A stretch of DNA of 64,000 bases. Source: Infirmifilum sp. NZ. Lineage in GTDB: Archaea; Thermoproteota; Thermoprotei; Thermofilales; Thermofilaceae. A program made the translations under genes and the position numbers. This document shows, piece by piece, positions 17,289 through 25,100 of this stretch. Numbering within the stretch: the first letter of the stretch is position 1; every line of letters begins with the position of its first letter. The DNA lies in NCBI RefSeq assembly GCF_022693705.1, contig NZ_CP094288.1, positions 1,566,429 to 1,630,428 on the forward strand, in the 5' to 3' direction. The notes under the pieces are model-generated. The model had not been told where the DNA came from. It worked only from the letters and a program-made list of their open reading frames with translations, and ran no database searches.

Positions 17289-18008
17289 ATGGAGCTGGTG
17301 GAGCTTAAGTCGAGGGTTCTTAAGCTGTTAAGGGAGGATGAGGAGTTTAGGTACGCGGTAGCCGGTTTGATAGGCCTTGATGAGGTGCTGAAGAGGCTTG
17401 ATCGTCATGAGGAGGAGCTTGTAAAGCTAAGAGAGGACATTAACAGGCTCAGGGAGGACATGATCGAGGGATTTAAGAGACATGATGAGGAGATGGCGAG
17501 GCTTAGGGAGGACTTCAACAGGGCCCTTCAGGCTATTGACAAGAGGTTCGAGGTCATGGATAGGAGGCTTATGAGGGTGGAGCGGACGCTGGAGAAGCTC
17601 ACTGTTGATGTGGAAGATGAGGCGAGATCCATTATAAGGTACAGGCTTAGGGAAGAGCTCGGCTTGGATATCGAGCTTGGGTCCCTGGTTCTTCCGGATC
17701 TTGAGATCGACATCTTCGGTGTAGCTGATGACTTGTGCGTTATAGGCGAAGCCACTGTGAGGGGTGGTGTGAGCGTGCTGGACAAGCTGCTGGAAAAGGC
17801 AGAGGTGTTGAGAAGCAGATACCCGGATAAGCTGAGGCCGAAGACGATAATGGTTATTTACGTGTCGCTCGCGCTTCCGGAGCTCGTGGATGAGGCCAGG
17901 AAAAGGGGCGTATGGTTGCTGAAAGCCACAGGGGACTATTACAAACCAGATCTGACAACCCTAATCTCTAATATGCATGAAAGAGTGAAGAAGTTTGCCA
18001 AGTCTTGA
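17289..18008 (+). CDS. Coiled-coil protein with a different PD-(D/E)XK-like domain, copy 3
   Basis: 239 residues. The first 45 residues are nearly identical, also at DNA level, to copies 1 and 2 (MELVELKSRVLKLLREDEEF). After a shorter coil the protein switches to another C-terminal domain: RVERTLEKLTVDVEDEARSI, then LPDLEIDIFGVADDLCVIGEAT (D and E of a nuclease-like site, GEAT in place of ExK) and a final LPELVDEARKRGVWLLKATG. That second half is shared with copy 5 at 30633, not with copies 1 and 2. A promoter-like TTTTTATTCCC lies 25-30 bases upstream. Confidence 0.75.
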   Translation: MELVELKSRVLKLLREDEEFRYAVAGLIGLDEVLKRLDRHEEELVKLREDINRLREDMIEGFKRHDEEMARLREDFNRALQAIDKRFEVMDRRLMRVERTLEKLTVDVEDEARSIIRYRLREELGLDIELGSLVLPDLEIDIFGVADDLCVIGEATVRGGVSVLDKLLEKAEVLRSRYPDKLRPKTIMVIYVSLALPELVDEARKRGVWLLKATGDYYKPDLTTLISNMHERVKKFAKS

Positions 18009-18053
18009 GCCTTTTGTGATGGCTGAGGAAGAAGCTTGGGGCTACATTACTAC

Positions 18054-18653
18054 AGTATAATATTCCATGAAGACGCACCCATCACGCGTGATGTCGTAGA
18101 CGACCTAGGGTTCTTCATGAATTAGAGGTACGGAGAGCAACTTGATAGGGATCTTTACGTGGTTCTTCACACTACTGGTGGAGATGCTGATGCTGCTTAC
18201 CATATAGGTATTAGGCTTCAGCAGTATGTCAAGCAAGAGAAAAACCTCTTTTGCGATTATATCAACATTGTCAGGCTTGCGAAGCTGCTGGATGACCTGG
18301 TCGTGGCTAGGATTGCCGATGACTTGGTGGAGAGGGGTTACAACCCTGCGACGCTTCACCACACCTTGAGGCGGCTGGTGGAGTACGGGTTTGTAAACCT
18401 CGTGGAGTACAACGGTGTCAAGTACTACCATTTGACGGGGCTTGGAGCCGAGCTTCTCAAGGTTTTGAAGAAGGCGGTAGTACATAAAGTTGTGAGGATG
18501 CTCGAGGGGAGTGGTGTCAGGTGCAGGGTGTGGTGGGGCGACAGCGAGACTAGAGCTGTTAGGCCCGTGATTCATGTCGATGGGGTGGTGAATCTACCGC
18601 CAGATGTGAGGGGTCTAGTGGAGCTCGAGGTGGTTAGGAGCATTGATGGTTGA
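18054..18653 (+). pseudogene. Chimaeric remnant: Clp-fold serine protease start joined to a winged-helix protein
   Basis: The frame reads SIIFHEDAPITRDVVDDLGF, a TAG at about 18123, then LDRDLYVVLHTTGGDADAAY and HIGIRLQQYV, which is the start of a SDH/ClpP-type serine protease like the one at 29563. At about residue 75 it changes without a break into a winged-helix domain (LVERGYNPATLHHTLRRLVE, YYHLTGLGAELLKVL) and a C-terminal part of unknown kind. A GTG at 18159 opens a 164-codon frame, so a fused product could still be made. I read it as a deletion fusion of two genes with a nonsense codon in the first. Confidence 0.5.
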
Positions 18654-18774
18654 GGGAGGGGGGAAAGAGGTTAACTGTGCTCTGAAGGTCATGGATGAGG
18701 TCTCCCGCAAAGCGAAGCCTGGGAAGACTCTAGCCGAGATCATCAGGGAATTCAGGGACTGTAGGCGGGGGTGA
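18646..18774 (+). CDS. Possible VapB-like antitoxin fragment
   Basis: A 42-codon frame starting with an ATG inside the end of the previous ORF: EVSRKAKPGKTLAEIIREFR resembles the C-terminal half of VapB antitoxins. Its TGA overlaps a GTG at 18771 from which VSLVPGAGAITKWFARR can be read, similar to the first strand of a PIN toxin (normally VLDASAIVKWF) before it degenerates. It is probably the remains of a VapBC pair. Confidence 0.3.
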   Translation: MVEGGGKEVNCALKVMDEVSRKAKPGKTLAEIIREFRDCRRG

Positions 18775-19158
18775 GCCTTGTTCCTGGTGCAGGGGCTATT
18801 ACTAAGTGGTTCGCTAGAAGAGGAGCCATCTACCCGAGGCTGGTGATCGAGTTTCTGAAAGCGGCGTCTATGCGGTTCGGCCACCTGAGAGGGTTATCGC
18901 TGAGGCTCTGAGGGACTTGTAGAAGACTTGGAGCGCAGGTCATAGGGAGGTGTTTGCGATACTGAACGCTGAAGAGCTGGCGGCGGTGCGCGGAAATGCG
19001 CTTCGACTTGAAAAGTAGGGCGTCAGCTAGCATGCAGAGCAGTGCCTTAGGTAAGGTCCGACCTCCCTAATGACTCCTACTGTTGCCTAGGTGCGAAGGA
19101 AGACGCCCAGAGAAACGCTTAAACAATCCGCGAGGAAGGGCGCAGATGCTCATAGTGC
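18775..19158. other. Gap of about 380 bases with decayed sequence
   Basis: After the PIN-like start at 18771 the frame continues as GAIYPRLVIEFLKAASMRFG before a stop at about 18911. It cannot be assigned to one family. No RNA gene, repeat or promoter is evident in the remainder. Confidence 0.3.
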
Positions 19159-19278
19159 TGGTAGCGCTTTAACCTTCTTTAGCTGCCTCGTCGCAGGGTC
19201 TACCTCCAGCCTGAGGCCCTCCAGAGCGTCGACCCCGGGCACTTCCGTGTCGCCCTTCTTGGCGAAGAGGACGATTTA
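19159..19278 (-). pseudogene. C-terminal remnant of a clan AA aspartic protease
   Basis: Minus-strand reading gives VPGVDALEGLRLEVDPATRQ followed by LKKVKALPAL and a stop. GVDALEGL-LEVDPATR matches the C-terminus of the intact protease at 13001 (GVYALEAL-FKVNPRTG). The active-site part is missing. The plus-strand ORF 19091-19279 is its shadow. Confidence 0.55.
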
Positions 19279-19376
19279 GTCGCCTTCTCTCAGTGTTTGC
19301 ATAGGCTACAGGGGCTCATTTTTAAGGCTTAAATCGAGGTGTTTAGGTTTAAAGGTTAGAGAGTGCTGGTAGGCGG

Positions 19377-19880
19377 GTGAGCCCCGTGTCTATGGTGCTT
19401 GCCGAGAGCATTGCAAGGAGGATTAGGGTGGAGGCCGAGAAGCGTGGCGCGAGCCCTGAGGAGTATATTTTGGATCTCTTGGTCAGAGAGATGGATCCAG
19501 GGGAGGGGGCTGTCGAGTACTTGGAAGCCGCGCGTAGCCTGGTTAGGCAGGCTTGGAGGGAGCTCGAGAAGGGTGACTTGAGGCAGGCCGGCGAGAAGGT
19601 CTGGGGTGCCTGTGCTCTGGCTATTAAGGCGCACGCGCTCGCGAGAGGGGGGCGGAGGATTGAGTCCCACAGGGATCTCTGGCTGTACAAGGACGAGGTT
19701 GCCAGGGAGCTGGGGGAGTGGGTTAGGACGGCCTTCCTGAAGGCGGACTCCATGCACAGGAACTTCTACGAGGGTCTGGCCACGAAGGAGGACGTCGAGG
19801 ACTCGTTGAGAGAGGTTGAGAAGCTGGTGTCAGCCATCAGCGAGCGAGTCGAGGGGCAGCACCGAGAAACGGCCACCTAG
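19377..19880 (+). CDS. PaREP1 family protein
   Basis: 167 residues with a GTG start; a TTTAAAGG element lies about 25 bases upstream. The family core is EYLEAARSLVRQAWRELEKG followed by DLRQAGEKVWGACALAIKAHA, and the C-terminal AFLKADSMHRNFYEGLATKE is the usual end. It is all-helical, cytoplasmic and of unknown function. It differs from the copy at 15020 mainly at the N-terminus (SIARRIRVEAEKRGASPEEY). An ATG four codons downstream (19389) is a possible alternative start. Confidence 0.75.
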   Translation: MSPVSMVLAESIARRIRVEAEKRGASPEEYILDLLVREMDPGEGAVEYLEAARSLVRQAWRELEKGDLRQAGEKVWGACALAIKAHALARGGRRIESHRDLWLYKDEVARELGEWVRTAFLKADSMHRNFYEGLATKEDVEDSLREVEKLVSAISERVEGQHRETAT

Positions 19881-19905
19881 GCGCGGGGTAGAGCTTGGCC
19901 CGGAT

Positions 19906-20320
19906 CAGCTCTCCTGAGGGGCTTTCCTGCCGAACAGATGGTGCTCCTCGTTCACGGCCTTCAGTAGGAGCTTCTCTAGCAGTAGCGGTTGCCCCTCCTT
20001 CAGAACCTTCTCCGCGAACCACGGTGGGGCCTCGTGAGTACTGCTACGTCGATTGGGTAACCCAGTTTCTCCTCTAACTCCCCCTCGAGCCTCAGCTTGT
20101 AGTCTAGGAGGTCTCCCTCCGCCGCCACGTACACGGCCACGTCTACGTCTCTGAAGGGGTAGCCCTTCAGGAAGGATCCATATAGGATAGCTAGCCGAAC
20201 CTCTTCGTGCTTTTCAAGCCCCCTCCTAAGCTTCCCGAGAAGCTCCTCCCTCTCCCGAGGCTTCAGCCTGAAGAACCTGAAACGCTCCCTCTCCTCAAGC
20301 TCCAGAGGCATACCGCTCAA
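19906..20320 (-). pseudogene. MntA-like nucleotidyltransferase antitoxin, frameshifted
   Basis: The frame from 20320 encodes an MNT domain: LAILYGSFLKGYPFRDVDVA has the GS-x(n)-DxD nucleotidyltransferase motif. After YPIDVAVL it runs into nonsense and stops. The normal end is present one base out of frame: EAPPWFAEKVLKEGQPLLLE and AVNEEHHLFGRKAP, stop at 19906. A single missing base near 20035 explains this. MntA proteins neutralise HepT by AMPylating it; the HepT partner upstream is broken as well, so the pair is dead or the assembly is wrong here. Confidence 0.7.
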
Positions 20321-20658
20321 CCTCCTCGACGAACCCCCTCACCAGCCTAATACCCTCCTCTTTAACCTCCCTGTATACCCTTGCGTCATCGACCTCCCAG
20401 TACCTATGCACGATCAAGTTCCTCAGCCTGACCAGCTTAATCATCCCCCGCCCGCATCCCTTGACAGTACACCACGCTCTGCGAGCTTCCCAAATACCTG
20501 TACGTTCCTTCAGCTTCCTCACTGAGCCGCTCACGGAGTATGTGTAGCCCTATCGATGTTGCTGCTTCAACTATCTCCACCACGCCGAGGCGCAGCGTAT
20601 ACCTATTTCTCACATTACCGATGAATTCGCTTAAGTTTGATGAGACGGGACTCTCCAC
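20295..20658 (-). pseudogene. HepT-like HEPN toxin (DUF86), frameshifted twice
   Basis: The N-terminal frame gives VVEIVEAATSIGLHILRERL and the C-terminal frame MIKLVRLRNLIVHRYWEVDD, which contains the RX4HxY RNase motif of HepT (RNLIVHRY). Between them (about 20440-20500) the connecting piece LAERGVLSRDAGG is in a third frame. Two one-base shifts are needed to restore a normal HEPN protein of about 120 residues. It overlaps the antitoxin gene as expected for a HepT-MntA module. Confidence 0.65.
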
Positions 20659-20798
20659 TACTCTGAGGGGCTTCTTAACCTCTTCTAAAAGCCTTGAGGC
20701 TCTTTCCCTATCTGCGTGACTTGCAACTCCGCTCGAGAGTAGCCGTACAGCCTAATGTACCTAAGATTTATAAGGTATTCTATACCTTGACATCATGG

Positions 20799-20975
20799 AT
20801 GGCTAAGGTCATTGAAGCTATATACGAAGGGGGTGTCTTAAAGCCCTTGGAGAAGCTTAACATCCCTAACGGTGTACGTGTGCGTATACGCATCGAATGT
20901 ATGTACGGACTGCTGAGGGATTGGAAGATAGATGCGCAGAAACTTAAAGACGAGCTTAGGAGTATCCATGGCTGA
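20799..20975 (+). CDS. DUF104 / AF2212-like antitoxin
   Basis: 58 residues from the ATG at 20799; the longer frame upstream is probably untranslated because TATA-like GATTTATAAGG is at about 20766. MAKVIEAIYEGGVLKPLEKL and VRVRIRIE are the signature of the AF2212-like family of PIN-toxin antitoxins, a small beta domain followed by a helix that blocks the toxin. It is 5 bases ahead of the PIN gene. Confidence 0.75.
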   Translation: MAKVIEAIYEGGVLKPLEKLNIPNGVRVRIRIECMYGLLRDWKIDAQKLKDELRSIHG

Positions 20976-20980
20976 GGGCG

Positions 20981-21358
20981 TTGCCTCGCTACTACGCTGA
21001 TACCTACGCACTTATAGAAATACTTCGCGGTAATCCAGCATACGAGAAGTATGCTGAGGAAGAGCTCATCACAAGTGAGTTTAATTTACTTGAACTAGCC
21101 TATGCATTGGTGCGAGATTACGGAGTGGATAGAGCGCTGGTGGTATTGAGCATAGTTAGAGCTACTGTAGATATAGTTACACCTACAAATGAAGACTATG
21201 TTGAAGCTGCCGCATTACGCATAAAACTCAGGCAGGAGGGGAGAAACCTATCTATCATAGATGCTTTAGGCTATGCTCTAGCCAGAAAGCATGGAGCGTT
21301 ATTTCTAACAGGTGATAAAGAGTTCAAGGATCTTGAAGGAGTTGAATGTATAAAGTAA
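20981..21358 (+). CDS. PIN domain ribonuclease toxin (VapC-like)
   Basis: 125 residues from a TTG start. The four acidic PIN positions are visible: D in YYADTYALIE, E in EFNLLELAYALV, D in SIIDALGYALARKHG and D in LTGDKEFKDL. It should be an Mg-dependent RNase held inactive by the DUF104 protein encoded just upstream. The module is intact, in contrast with most of its neighbours. Confidence 0.8.
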   Translation: MPRYYADTYALIEILRGNPAYEKYAEEELITSEFNLLELAYALVRDYGVDRALVVLSIVRATVDIVTPTNEDYVEAAALRIKLRQEGRNLSIIDALGYALARKHGALFLTGDKEFKDLEGVECIK

Positions 21359-21654
21359 TGCCTTTCGCGCTCGATTCGTTACAATTAATGATGATTCTTG
21401 CTGTTGAAGAAATTTAAGACAATGACCTTGCAGAAGCCTCACCAATGATGCGGACGAGTTATCTATTTCGAAACCCATGAGTGAAATTATGAACACTAAC
21501 GAACCTTATGAGGCATTCAAGAGATCCTGGAGAAGCTGCTCGGGCGGGGGATCCGGGGGAATTCACGCAGGAAAGGTATTTTTGGGCGTTCGCCTCTGTT
21601 CAAGCGGGCTGTTAGCTCATGGCTCTGATCCGCGTGTAGTGGGGGTGGACTGCT
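21359..21654. other. Gap without identifiable gene
   Basis: About 300 bases between the PIN gene and the HEPN gene. A 61-codon frame at 21477-21662 has no recognisable features, and the sequence reads like decayed coding DNA. No RNA gene or clear promoter was found. Confidence 0.3.
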
Positions 21655-22047
21655 TTGGCTAGGTTCGAGGAGCACCGGTACCTTGTAGAGAGGTCCAGGA
21701 GGTTCTTTGAGACGGCTCTCATGCAGATCGAGAGGGGTTTCTACGACCTAGCGGCTTTCAGCCTCGAGCAGTCCCTCCAGCTGTTCCTGAAGGCCTGCCT
21801 CCTGAAGCTGGGGGTCGACCCCCCTAGGACTTGTAGCGTCAGGAGGCTGCTGGAGCTCGTAGCCGAGGTGAGCGGTAGGGATGAGGTTAGGGAGCTCCTC
21901 CAAGGATTCGCCGTCGAGTTAGGCGCCCTCGAGGACGCCTACATATCGTCCAGGTACGTGGGCAGGGAGTACACTAGGGAGGAGGTTGAGCTGCTCAGGA
22001 GGGTTGTTGAGGAGGTTGAGAGGGTTGTCGGAGAGGCTTCTTGTTGA
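21655..22047 (+). CDS. HEPN domain protein (COG2250-like), partner of MNT protein
   Basis: 130 residues from a TTG start. RFFETALMQIERGFYDLAAF followed by SLEQSLQLFLKACLLKLG is the classic HEPN helix pair, and the C-terminal ISSRYVGREYTREE replaces the usual YxPTRYP segment. The RX4HxY RNase motif of HepT is not present, as is usual in this COG2250 branch. The following MNT gene overlaps its end, so it is one module, apparently intact. Confidence 0.75.
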   Translation: MARFEEHRYLVERSRRFFETALMQIERGFYDLAAFSLEQSLQLFLKACLLKLGVDPPRTCSVRRLLELVAEVSGRDEVRELLQGFAVELGALEDAYISSRYVGREYTREEVELLRRVVEEVERVVGEASC

Positions 22048-22345
22048 AGAGGCTAAGCGACGCGCGGAGGTCTTCAGGAACCTCGAGGAGCGCCTCAGGG
22101 TTATCGCTGAGGTAGTCAGGGAGATGGACCGGGACGCCAGGGTTTACCTCTTCGGGAGCGTGGCCGAGGGCAGGCACCTTCTGTCGAGCGACATCGACGT
22201 GCTGGTGGTCACGAGGAGGTCGCCGGGTGAGGTGCTCGCGAGGCTCTGGGAGAAGGGCATCGGAGACCCCTTTGAGGTGCACGTGGTAACCGAGGAGATG
22301 CTCGAGCTGTACCGGCGGAGGGCGAGGCTCGTGGAAATAGCTTAA
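22025..22345 (+). CDS. MNT-type minimal nucleotidyltransferase
   Basis: About 106 residues if the TTG at 22025 is the start; the open frame reaches back to 21986 but that part overlaps the HEPN gene heavily. RVYLFGSVAEGRHLLSSDID contains the GS-x(n)-DxD motif, with VLVV completing the strand. C-terminal EVHVVTEEMLELYRRR is normal for COG1708-type proteins. It pairs with the HEPN gene upstream with a short overlap, and would act as antitoxin or modifying enzyme. Confidence 0.75.
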   Translation: MSERLLVEEAKRRAEVFRNLEERLRVIAEVVREMDRDARVYLFGSVAEGRHLLSSDIDVLVVTRRSPGEVLARLWEKGIGDPFEVHVVTEEMLELYRRRARLVEIA

Positions 22346-22540
22346 TGAGCACTGTCAGGTAGGGCGCTACCTCCGGTGCGGCGAAGGCTCTTTTCACTGG
22401 CCTTAGCTGCTTTAGGCGCTACAATAGCCTGCTCAGGGCGACTCTCTTGGGCAGGAGGTGTGGCGCTTCGATCGAGGCGTAAGTAGCTTTCGCTGTTCTC
22501 TCACCGGGTGCCTGCCAGCTTCGTTCTGACGCTTGAAACC

Positions 22541-22550
22541 CTATAAATAT
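22541..22550 (+). promoter_or_regulatory. TATA box of the vapBC pair
   Basis: CTATAAATAT lies 34-43 bases before the CTG at 22584. The expected transcription start about 26 bases downstream of the box falls near 22571, so the transcript would begin shortly before the proposed CTG start codon and long before the ATG at 22656. Confidence 0.5.
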
Positions 22551-22583
22551 CTAAACCTACGTATCTACTGACGGTGTATTGCC

Positions 22584-22868
22584 CTGGCTAGGAAGATCAA
22601 GGTCACCCTCTCACTCAGGGAGGATGTCGTCAGGAGGGCTAAGAGTAGGCTTGCGATGGAGGGTAGGAGTTTCAGTGGTGTTGTAGAGGAGCTCTTGCGG
22701 ATGTACGACGAGTTGAGCTTCCTCGATGAGCTCTGCGGGAGACTGGGCCTTGAGAGCAGGTTTTATACGGACTCGGAGGTTGTAGCAAACAGACCCTCGG
22801 GGCTTAGGGCTGAGGAGGTGGCGCGCGAGGTCCGGGATGGGCGCTCAGAGAGCCTACCTGTACACTAG
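22584..22868 (+). CDS. VapB-like antitoxin with probable CTG start
   Basis: The first ATG (22656) falls inside the domain. The frame upstream reads ARKIKVTLSLREDVVRRAKS, a ribbon-helix-helix start that fits VapB, directly behind a CTG at 22584; there is no ATG, GTG or TTG before it in frame. With the CTG the protein has 94 residues: DNA-binding ribbon-helix-helix (about 1-45), then a linker with LRAEEVAREVRDG that would bind the toxin. It overlaps the PIN gene by 32 bases. Confidence 0.55.
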   Translation: MARKIKVTLSLREDVVRRAKSRLAMEGRSFSGVVEELLRMYDELSFLDELCGRLGLESRFYTDSEVVANRPSGLRAEEVAREVRDGRSESLPVH

Positions 22869-23277
22869 CGCCGCCGTCGAGAGGTACGTGACCGAGGAGG
22901 GAAGTTCGCGGGTCGACGCGCTCTACAGAGAGGCTCATGCCGGGAACCTCATGATCGGCTTCTCGGTGTGGAACATAGGTGAAGTTGCCGTCGTTTTAGA
23001 CAAGTATGAGAAGAGGGGTGTCATAGGGGATGCTAGAGAGGTCTTCGCGAGGTTCATCGGCGAGACGAGGCTTCTCGCAAGGCTTAACCAGCTGAGGCTG
23101 GTGTCGCTGAAATACGACGCGCTCGCCAGTGCTATAGGCTACGTGTTCAAGCACGGGATCTACATAGCCGACGCTGTTCAGCACGCATCGGCTAGAGGGT
23201 TCGACGCCTTCTTGACTTACGATAAAAGGCTGGCCAGGCTGGCTGAGGTAGAAGGGTTGAGACTATATCCGGGGTAA
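22837..23277 (+). CDS. PIN domain protein (VapC-like) with first catalytic Asp replaced by Tyr
   Basis: 146 residues. The first strand reads AYLYTSAAVERYVTEEG, where VapC proteins have YLDTSA; the first metal-binding aspartate is Tyr (TAC instead of GAC). The remaining positions are present: E in WNIGEVAVVL, D in YIADAVQHAS and D in LTYDKRLARL. It should therefore fold but probably has weak or no RNase activity. It is the toxin-position partner of the gene at 22584. Confidence 0.7.
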   Translation: MGAQRAYLYTSAAVERYVTEEGSSRVDALYREAHAGNLMIGFSVWNIGEVAVVLDKYEKRGVIGDAREVFARFIGETRLLARLNQLRLVSLKYDALASAIGYVFKHGIYIADAVQHASARGFDAFLTYDKRLARLAEVEGLRLYPG

Positions 23278-23453
23278 ATAAGCACATGGAGTCGCCAGGA
23301 GAAGGATGAAGTCCGCTTAAGAGACATTGCTTCATGCAGCTAACTTTGTCGGAAAACTCCTGGATCTCTCAATGTGAATGCTGACTAATAACACGAGGAG
23401 GGTGAGTGACCGTCGTAAGTACTCCTGGGAGAAATTATGGGAAGCTTAAAAGC

Positions 23454-23866
23454 ATGGCTGAGGCGCGGGGCGGTCAGCGGAGGGCTACGCGAGGGGCCTA
23501 GTAGCCGAGTAGGTCAACCCGGGCAACCTGGCTGAGTTCTACTGGGAAGCCGCGGCGGTATTAATGAAGCAGGCTAGGGATAAGCTCGCCAAGGGCGAAT
23601 TCAGGCAAGCTGGTGAAAGGCTCGAAGCGCCGTAGCCCTCGCGCTGAAGAGCTTAGCCTACGAGCGGAAGGGTGTAAGGCTTTTAGGTCACGGTTAGCTC
23701 CGGGAGTACGTGAGGGGCTTGTAGAGGAGACTGGTGATGAGGAGCTCGGTAGGCTTTGGATGTCGGTTAGTCCCATGCATGTGAGTTTCTGCGAGGGCTG
23801 GGCGATCCGGAAGCACGCCGAGGGGTTGTCGAGGACACCGAGAGATTCATGGAAAGGATAAAGTAG
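23454..23866 (+). pseudogene. Decayed PaREP1 gene
   Basis: Although broken by stops and shifts, the family core is readable: NLAEFYWEAAAVLMKQARDK followed by LAKGEFRQAGERL, then in other frames VALALKSLAYERKGVRLLGH, LREYVRGLVEETGDEELGRL and finally VVEDTERFMERIK with a stop at 23864. These match the PaREP1 proteins at 15020 and 19377. At least three lesions. Confidence 0.65.
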
Positions 23867-24082
23867 CTCATATAAGTTCCTCTCTTCCAGCCCCACCAGT
23901 ACCCTTCAGGTCCTCATAATCTTCGCCCGGATGGAGTCTCACCGTTGACTCCTGCGCCATTGGAATCTGGATAGCGTTGCCCGGCGACCTCCTGAGATGG
24001 GCTCCTCAGAAGGGTGAAGAGAGCTGTGAGTAAGGCGCGGCCTGTGGATTGGATCTGTTACCTGTAAGCTTCAAGATGATTA

Positions 24083-24118
24083 TGTTTATTGTTTATATTG
24101 TTTATAATGTTTATAATG
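24083..24118 (+). repeat. Four tandem TGTTTATA-type units upstream of a vapB gene
   Basis: The AT-rich stretch consists of TGTTTATT, GTTTATAT, TGTTTATAA and TGTTTATAA. The last units double as a TATA box for the gene at 24151. Repeated short sites in front of an antitoxin gene fit an autoregulatory operator; this is inferred. Confidence 0.45.
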
Positions 24119-24150
24119 TAGACTTGTATACTATATTCGAAGTGATCTGT

Positions 24151-24366
24151 ATGCGTAACAGAGATAGTACAACCATCAGGATCTCCAGGTCAACGCTCAG
24201 AATGCTGGAGCGTGAACGCCAAAAGATGGGTGTAAAATCCCTCGACATGGTCATACGGGAGCTCGTGGTGAGGAAGAGGAAGGGGGTTTTGGAGGAGGTC
24301 TTCGGCATCGACAGGGGAAGGGTGAAACCGTTCACCGAGGAGGATCGCGGTGAAGATCGTGGTTGA
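24151..24366 (+). CDS. VapB-like ribbon-helix-helix antitoxin
   Basis: 71 residues from the ATG at 24151 (the frame also opens upstream in AT-rich promoter DNA). STTIRISRSTLRMLERERQK is a ribbon-helix-helix start, KSLDMVIRELVVRKRKGVLE completes it, and VFGIDRGRVKPFTEEDRGED is the toxin-binding tail. It overlaps the GTG start of the vapC remnant by 17 bases. Its toxin has been interrupted, so the antitoxin is an orphan. Confidence 0.65.
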   Translation: MRNRDSTTIRISRSTLRMLERERQKMGVKSLDMVIRELVVRKRKGVLEEVFGIDRGRVKPFTEEDRGEDRG

Positions 24367-24395
24367 CTCCTATGCATGGATAGAGCTCTTCACTG
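24350..24395 (+). pseudogene. vapC toxin gene truncated after its first 15 codons
   Basis: The GTG at 24350 starts MKIVVDSYAWIELFTG, the first strand and helix of a PIN toxin with the catalytic D. Then the GC-rich element beginning at 24393 replaces the rest, and the open frame to 24631 is unrelated proline/glycine-rich translation. The remainder of vapC is not found in the window. Confidence 0.65.
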
Positions 24396-24600
24396 GCCGC
24401 GCCTGGCACATCTGCCCGCTTCACTTTTCTGAGGACCCCCCTTTAGGGGTGTCATGGGTCGCCCCTTTTCGGGGCGGGCCGCGTCCTAGCGGCCTTCAGC
24501 CCGCGTCGCCGCGGGCACATCCCCTCTTCGCGCCGCGCGGGGCACCCACCCACGGCCCTCTGACCGGGGTGGGAACTGGTGACACTCACTACTCCACCTG
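24393..24600. mobile_element. GC-rich dispersed element, copy A
   Basis: It begins with a 20-bp sequence (CTGGCCGCGCCTGGCACATC) shared exactly with copy B at 27988. It contains several hairpins, for example CCCCTTTTCGGGG and CCCGCGTCGCCGCGGG, and a block around 24430-24490 (CCCCTTTAGGGGTGTCATGGG) that aligns with copies B and C. It has no gene of its own and interrupts a vapC gene. The right end is approximate. I read it as a small non-autonomous element or the end of a lost transposon. Confidence 0.5.
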
Positions 24601-24768
24601 GTTAAGGGGGCTTATCTCCTTTTCGCTTTAAAGGCTGAAAGTGGAAACAAAGCTGGGTACTACCTGAAGTTGCTGGACTACGGCTTCCTGAGGAGGAGCC
24701 CCCACCACGCAGGCGTCACCGTTTCCGTTACCGAGAAGGCGCTGTGGGTGCTGGCGCTTGGCGAGTAG
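24583..24768 (+). pseudogene. Winged-helix protein fragment
   Basis: A frame without start reads LVKGAYLLFALKAESGN, then YYLKLLDYGFLRRSPHHAG and VTVSVTEKALWVLALGE with a stop. It has the helix-wing pattern of a small winged-helix regulator. On the opposite strand at about 24770-24873 another fragment (ALERLRSASFVGETVVGNTR) looks like the end of a second one. The DNA from 24874 to 25100 has nothing else I can identify, apart from a TATA-like GGTTTTTATAG near 25049. Confidence 0.4.
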
Positions 24769-25100
24769 CACTGCGGTCGCAGGCCCTCTCCGTCAGGTAG
24801 ACGTAGCGTGTGTTGCCGACCACCGTCTCCCCGACGAAGCTAGCCGAGCGGAGCCTCTCGAGGGCGCTGGCCATGGTAGCTGGTGTTCCTCATGCCGAAG
24901 GCTTTGGTGTGGAGCTTGGGCTGAGGAGGCCGGGGTGTAAGCCTGCTGCGGGGCATTGTCGCGCGCCCGGGTAGCTTTCCATGGTATTGAGGGGCCGAGG
25001 GGGTGAGAGGCGAGGTAGCTGGGCGCGGTTGCGGCTGAAGCATTATAGCAGGTTTTTATAGAACCCTTCTTATTGGTAACGTGAGGTAAGGGTTAAGGGT

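Noticed and set aside
19091..19279. 62-codon plus-strand ORF
   Set aside because: Shadow of the minus-strand aspartic protease C-terminus at 19159-19278.
24350..24631. 93-codon ORF as a complete PIN toxin
   Set aside because: Only the first 15 residues are PIN-like; the rest is translation of the GC-rich element.
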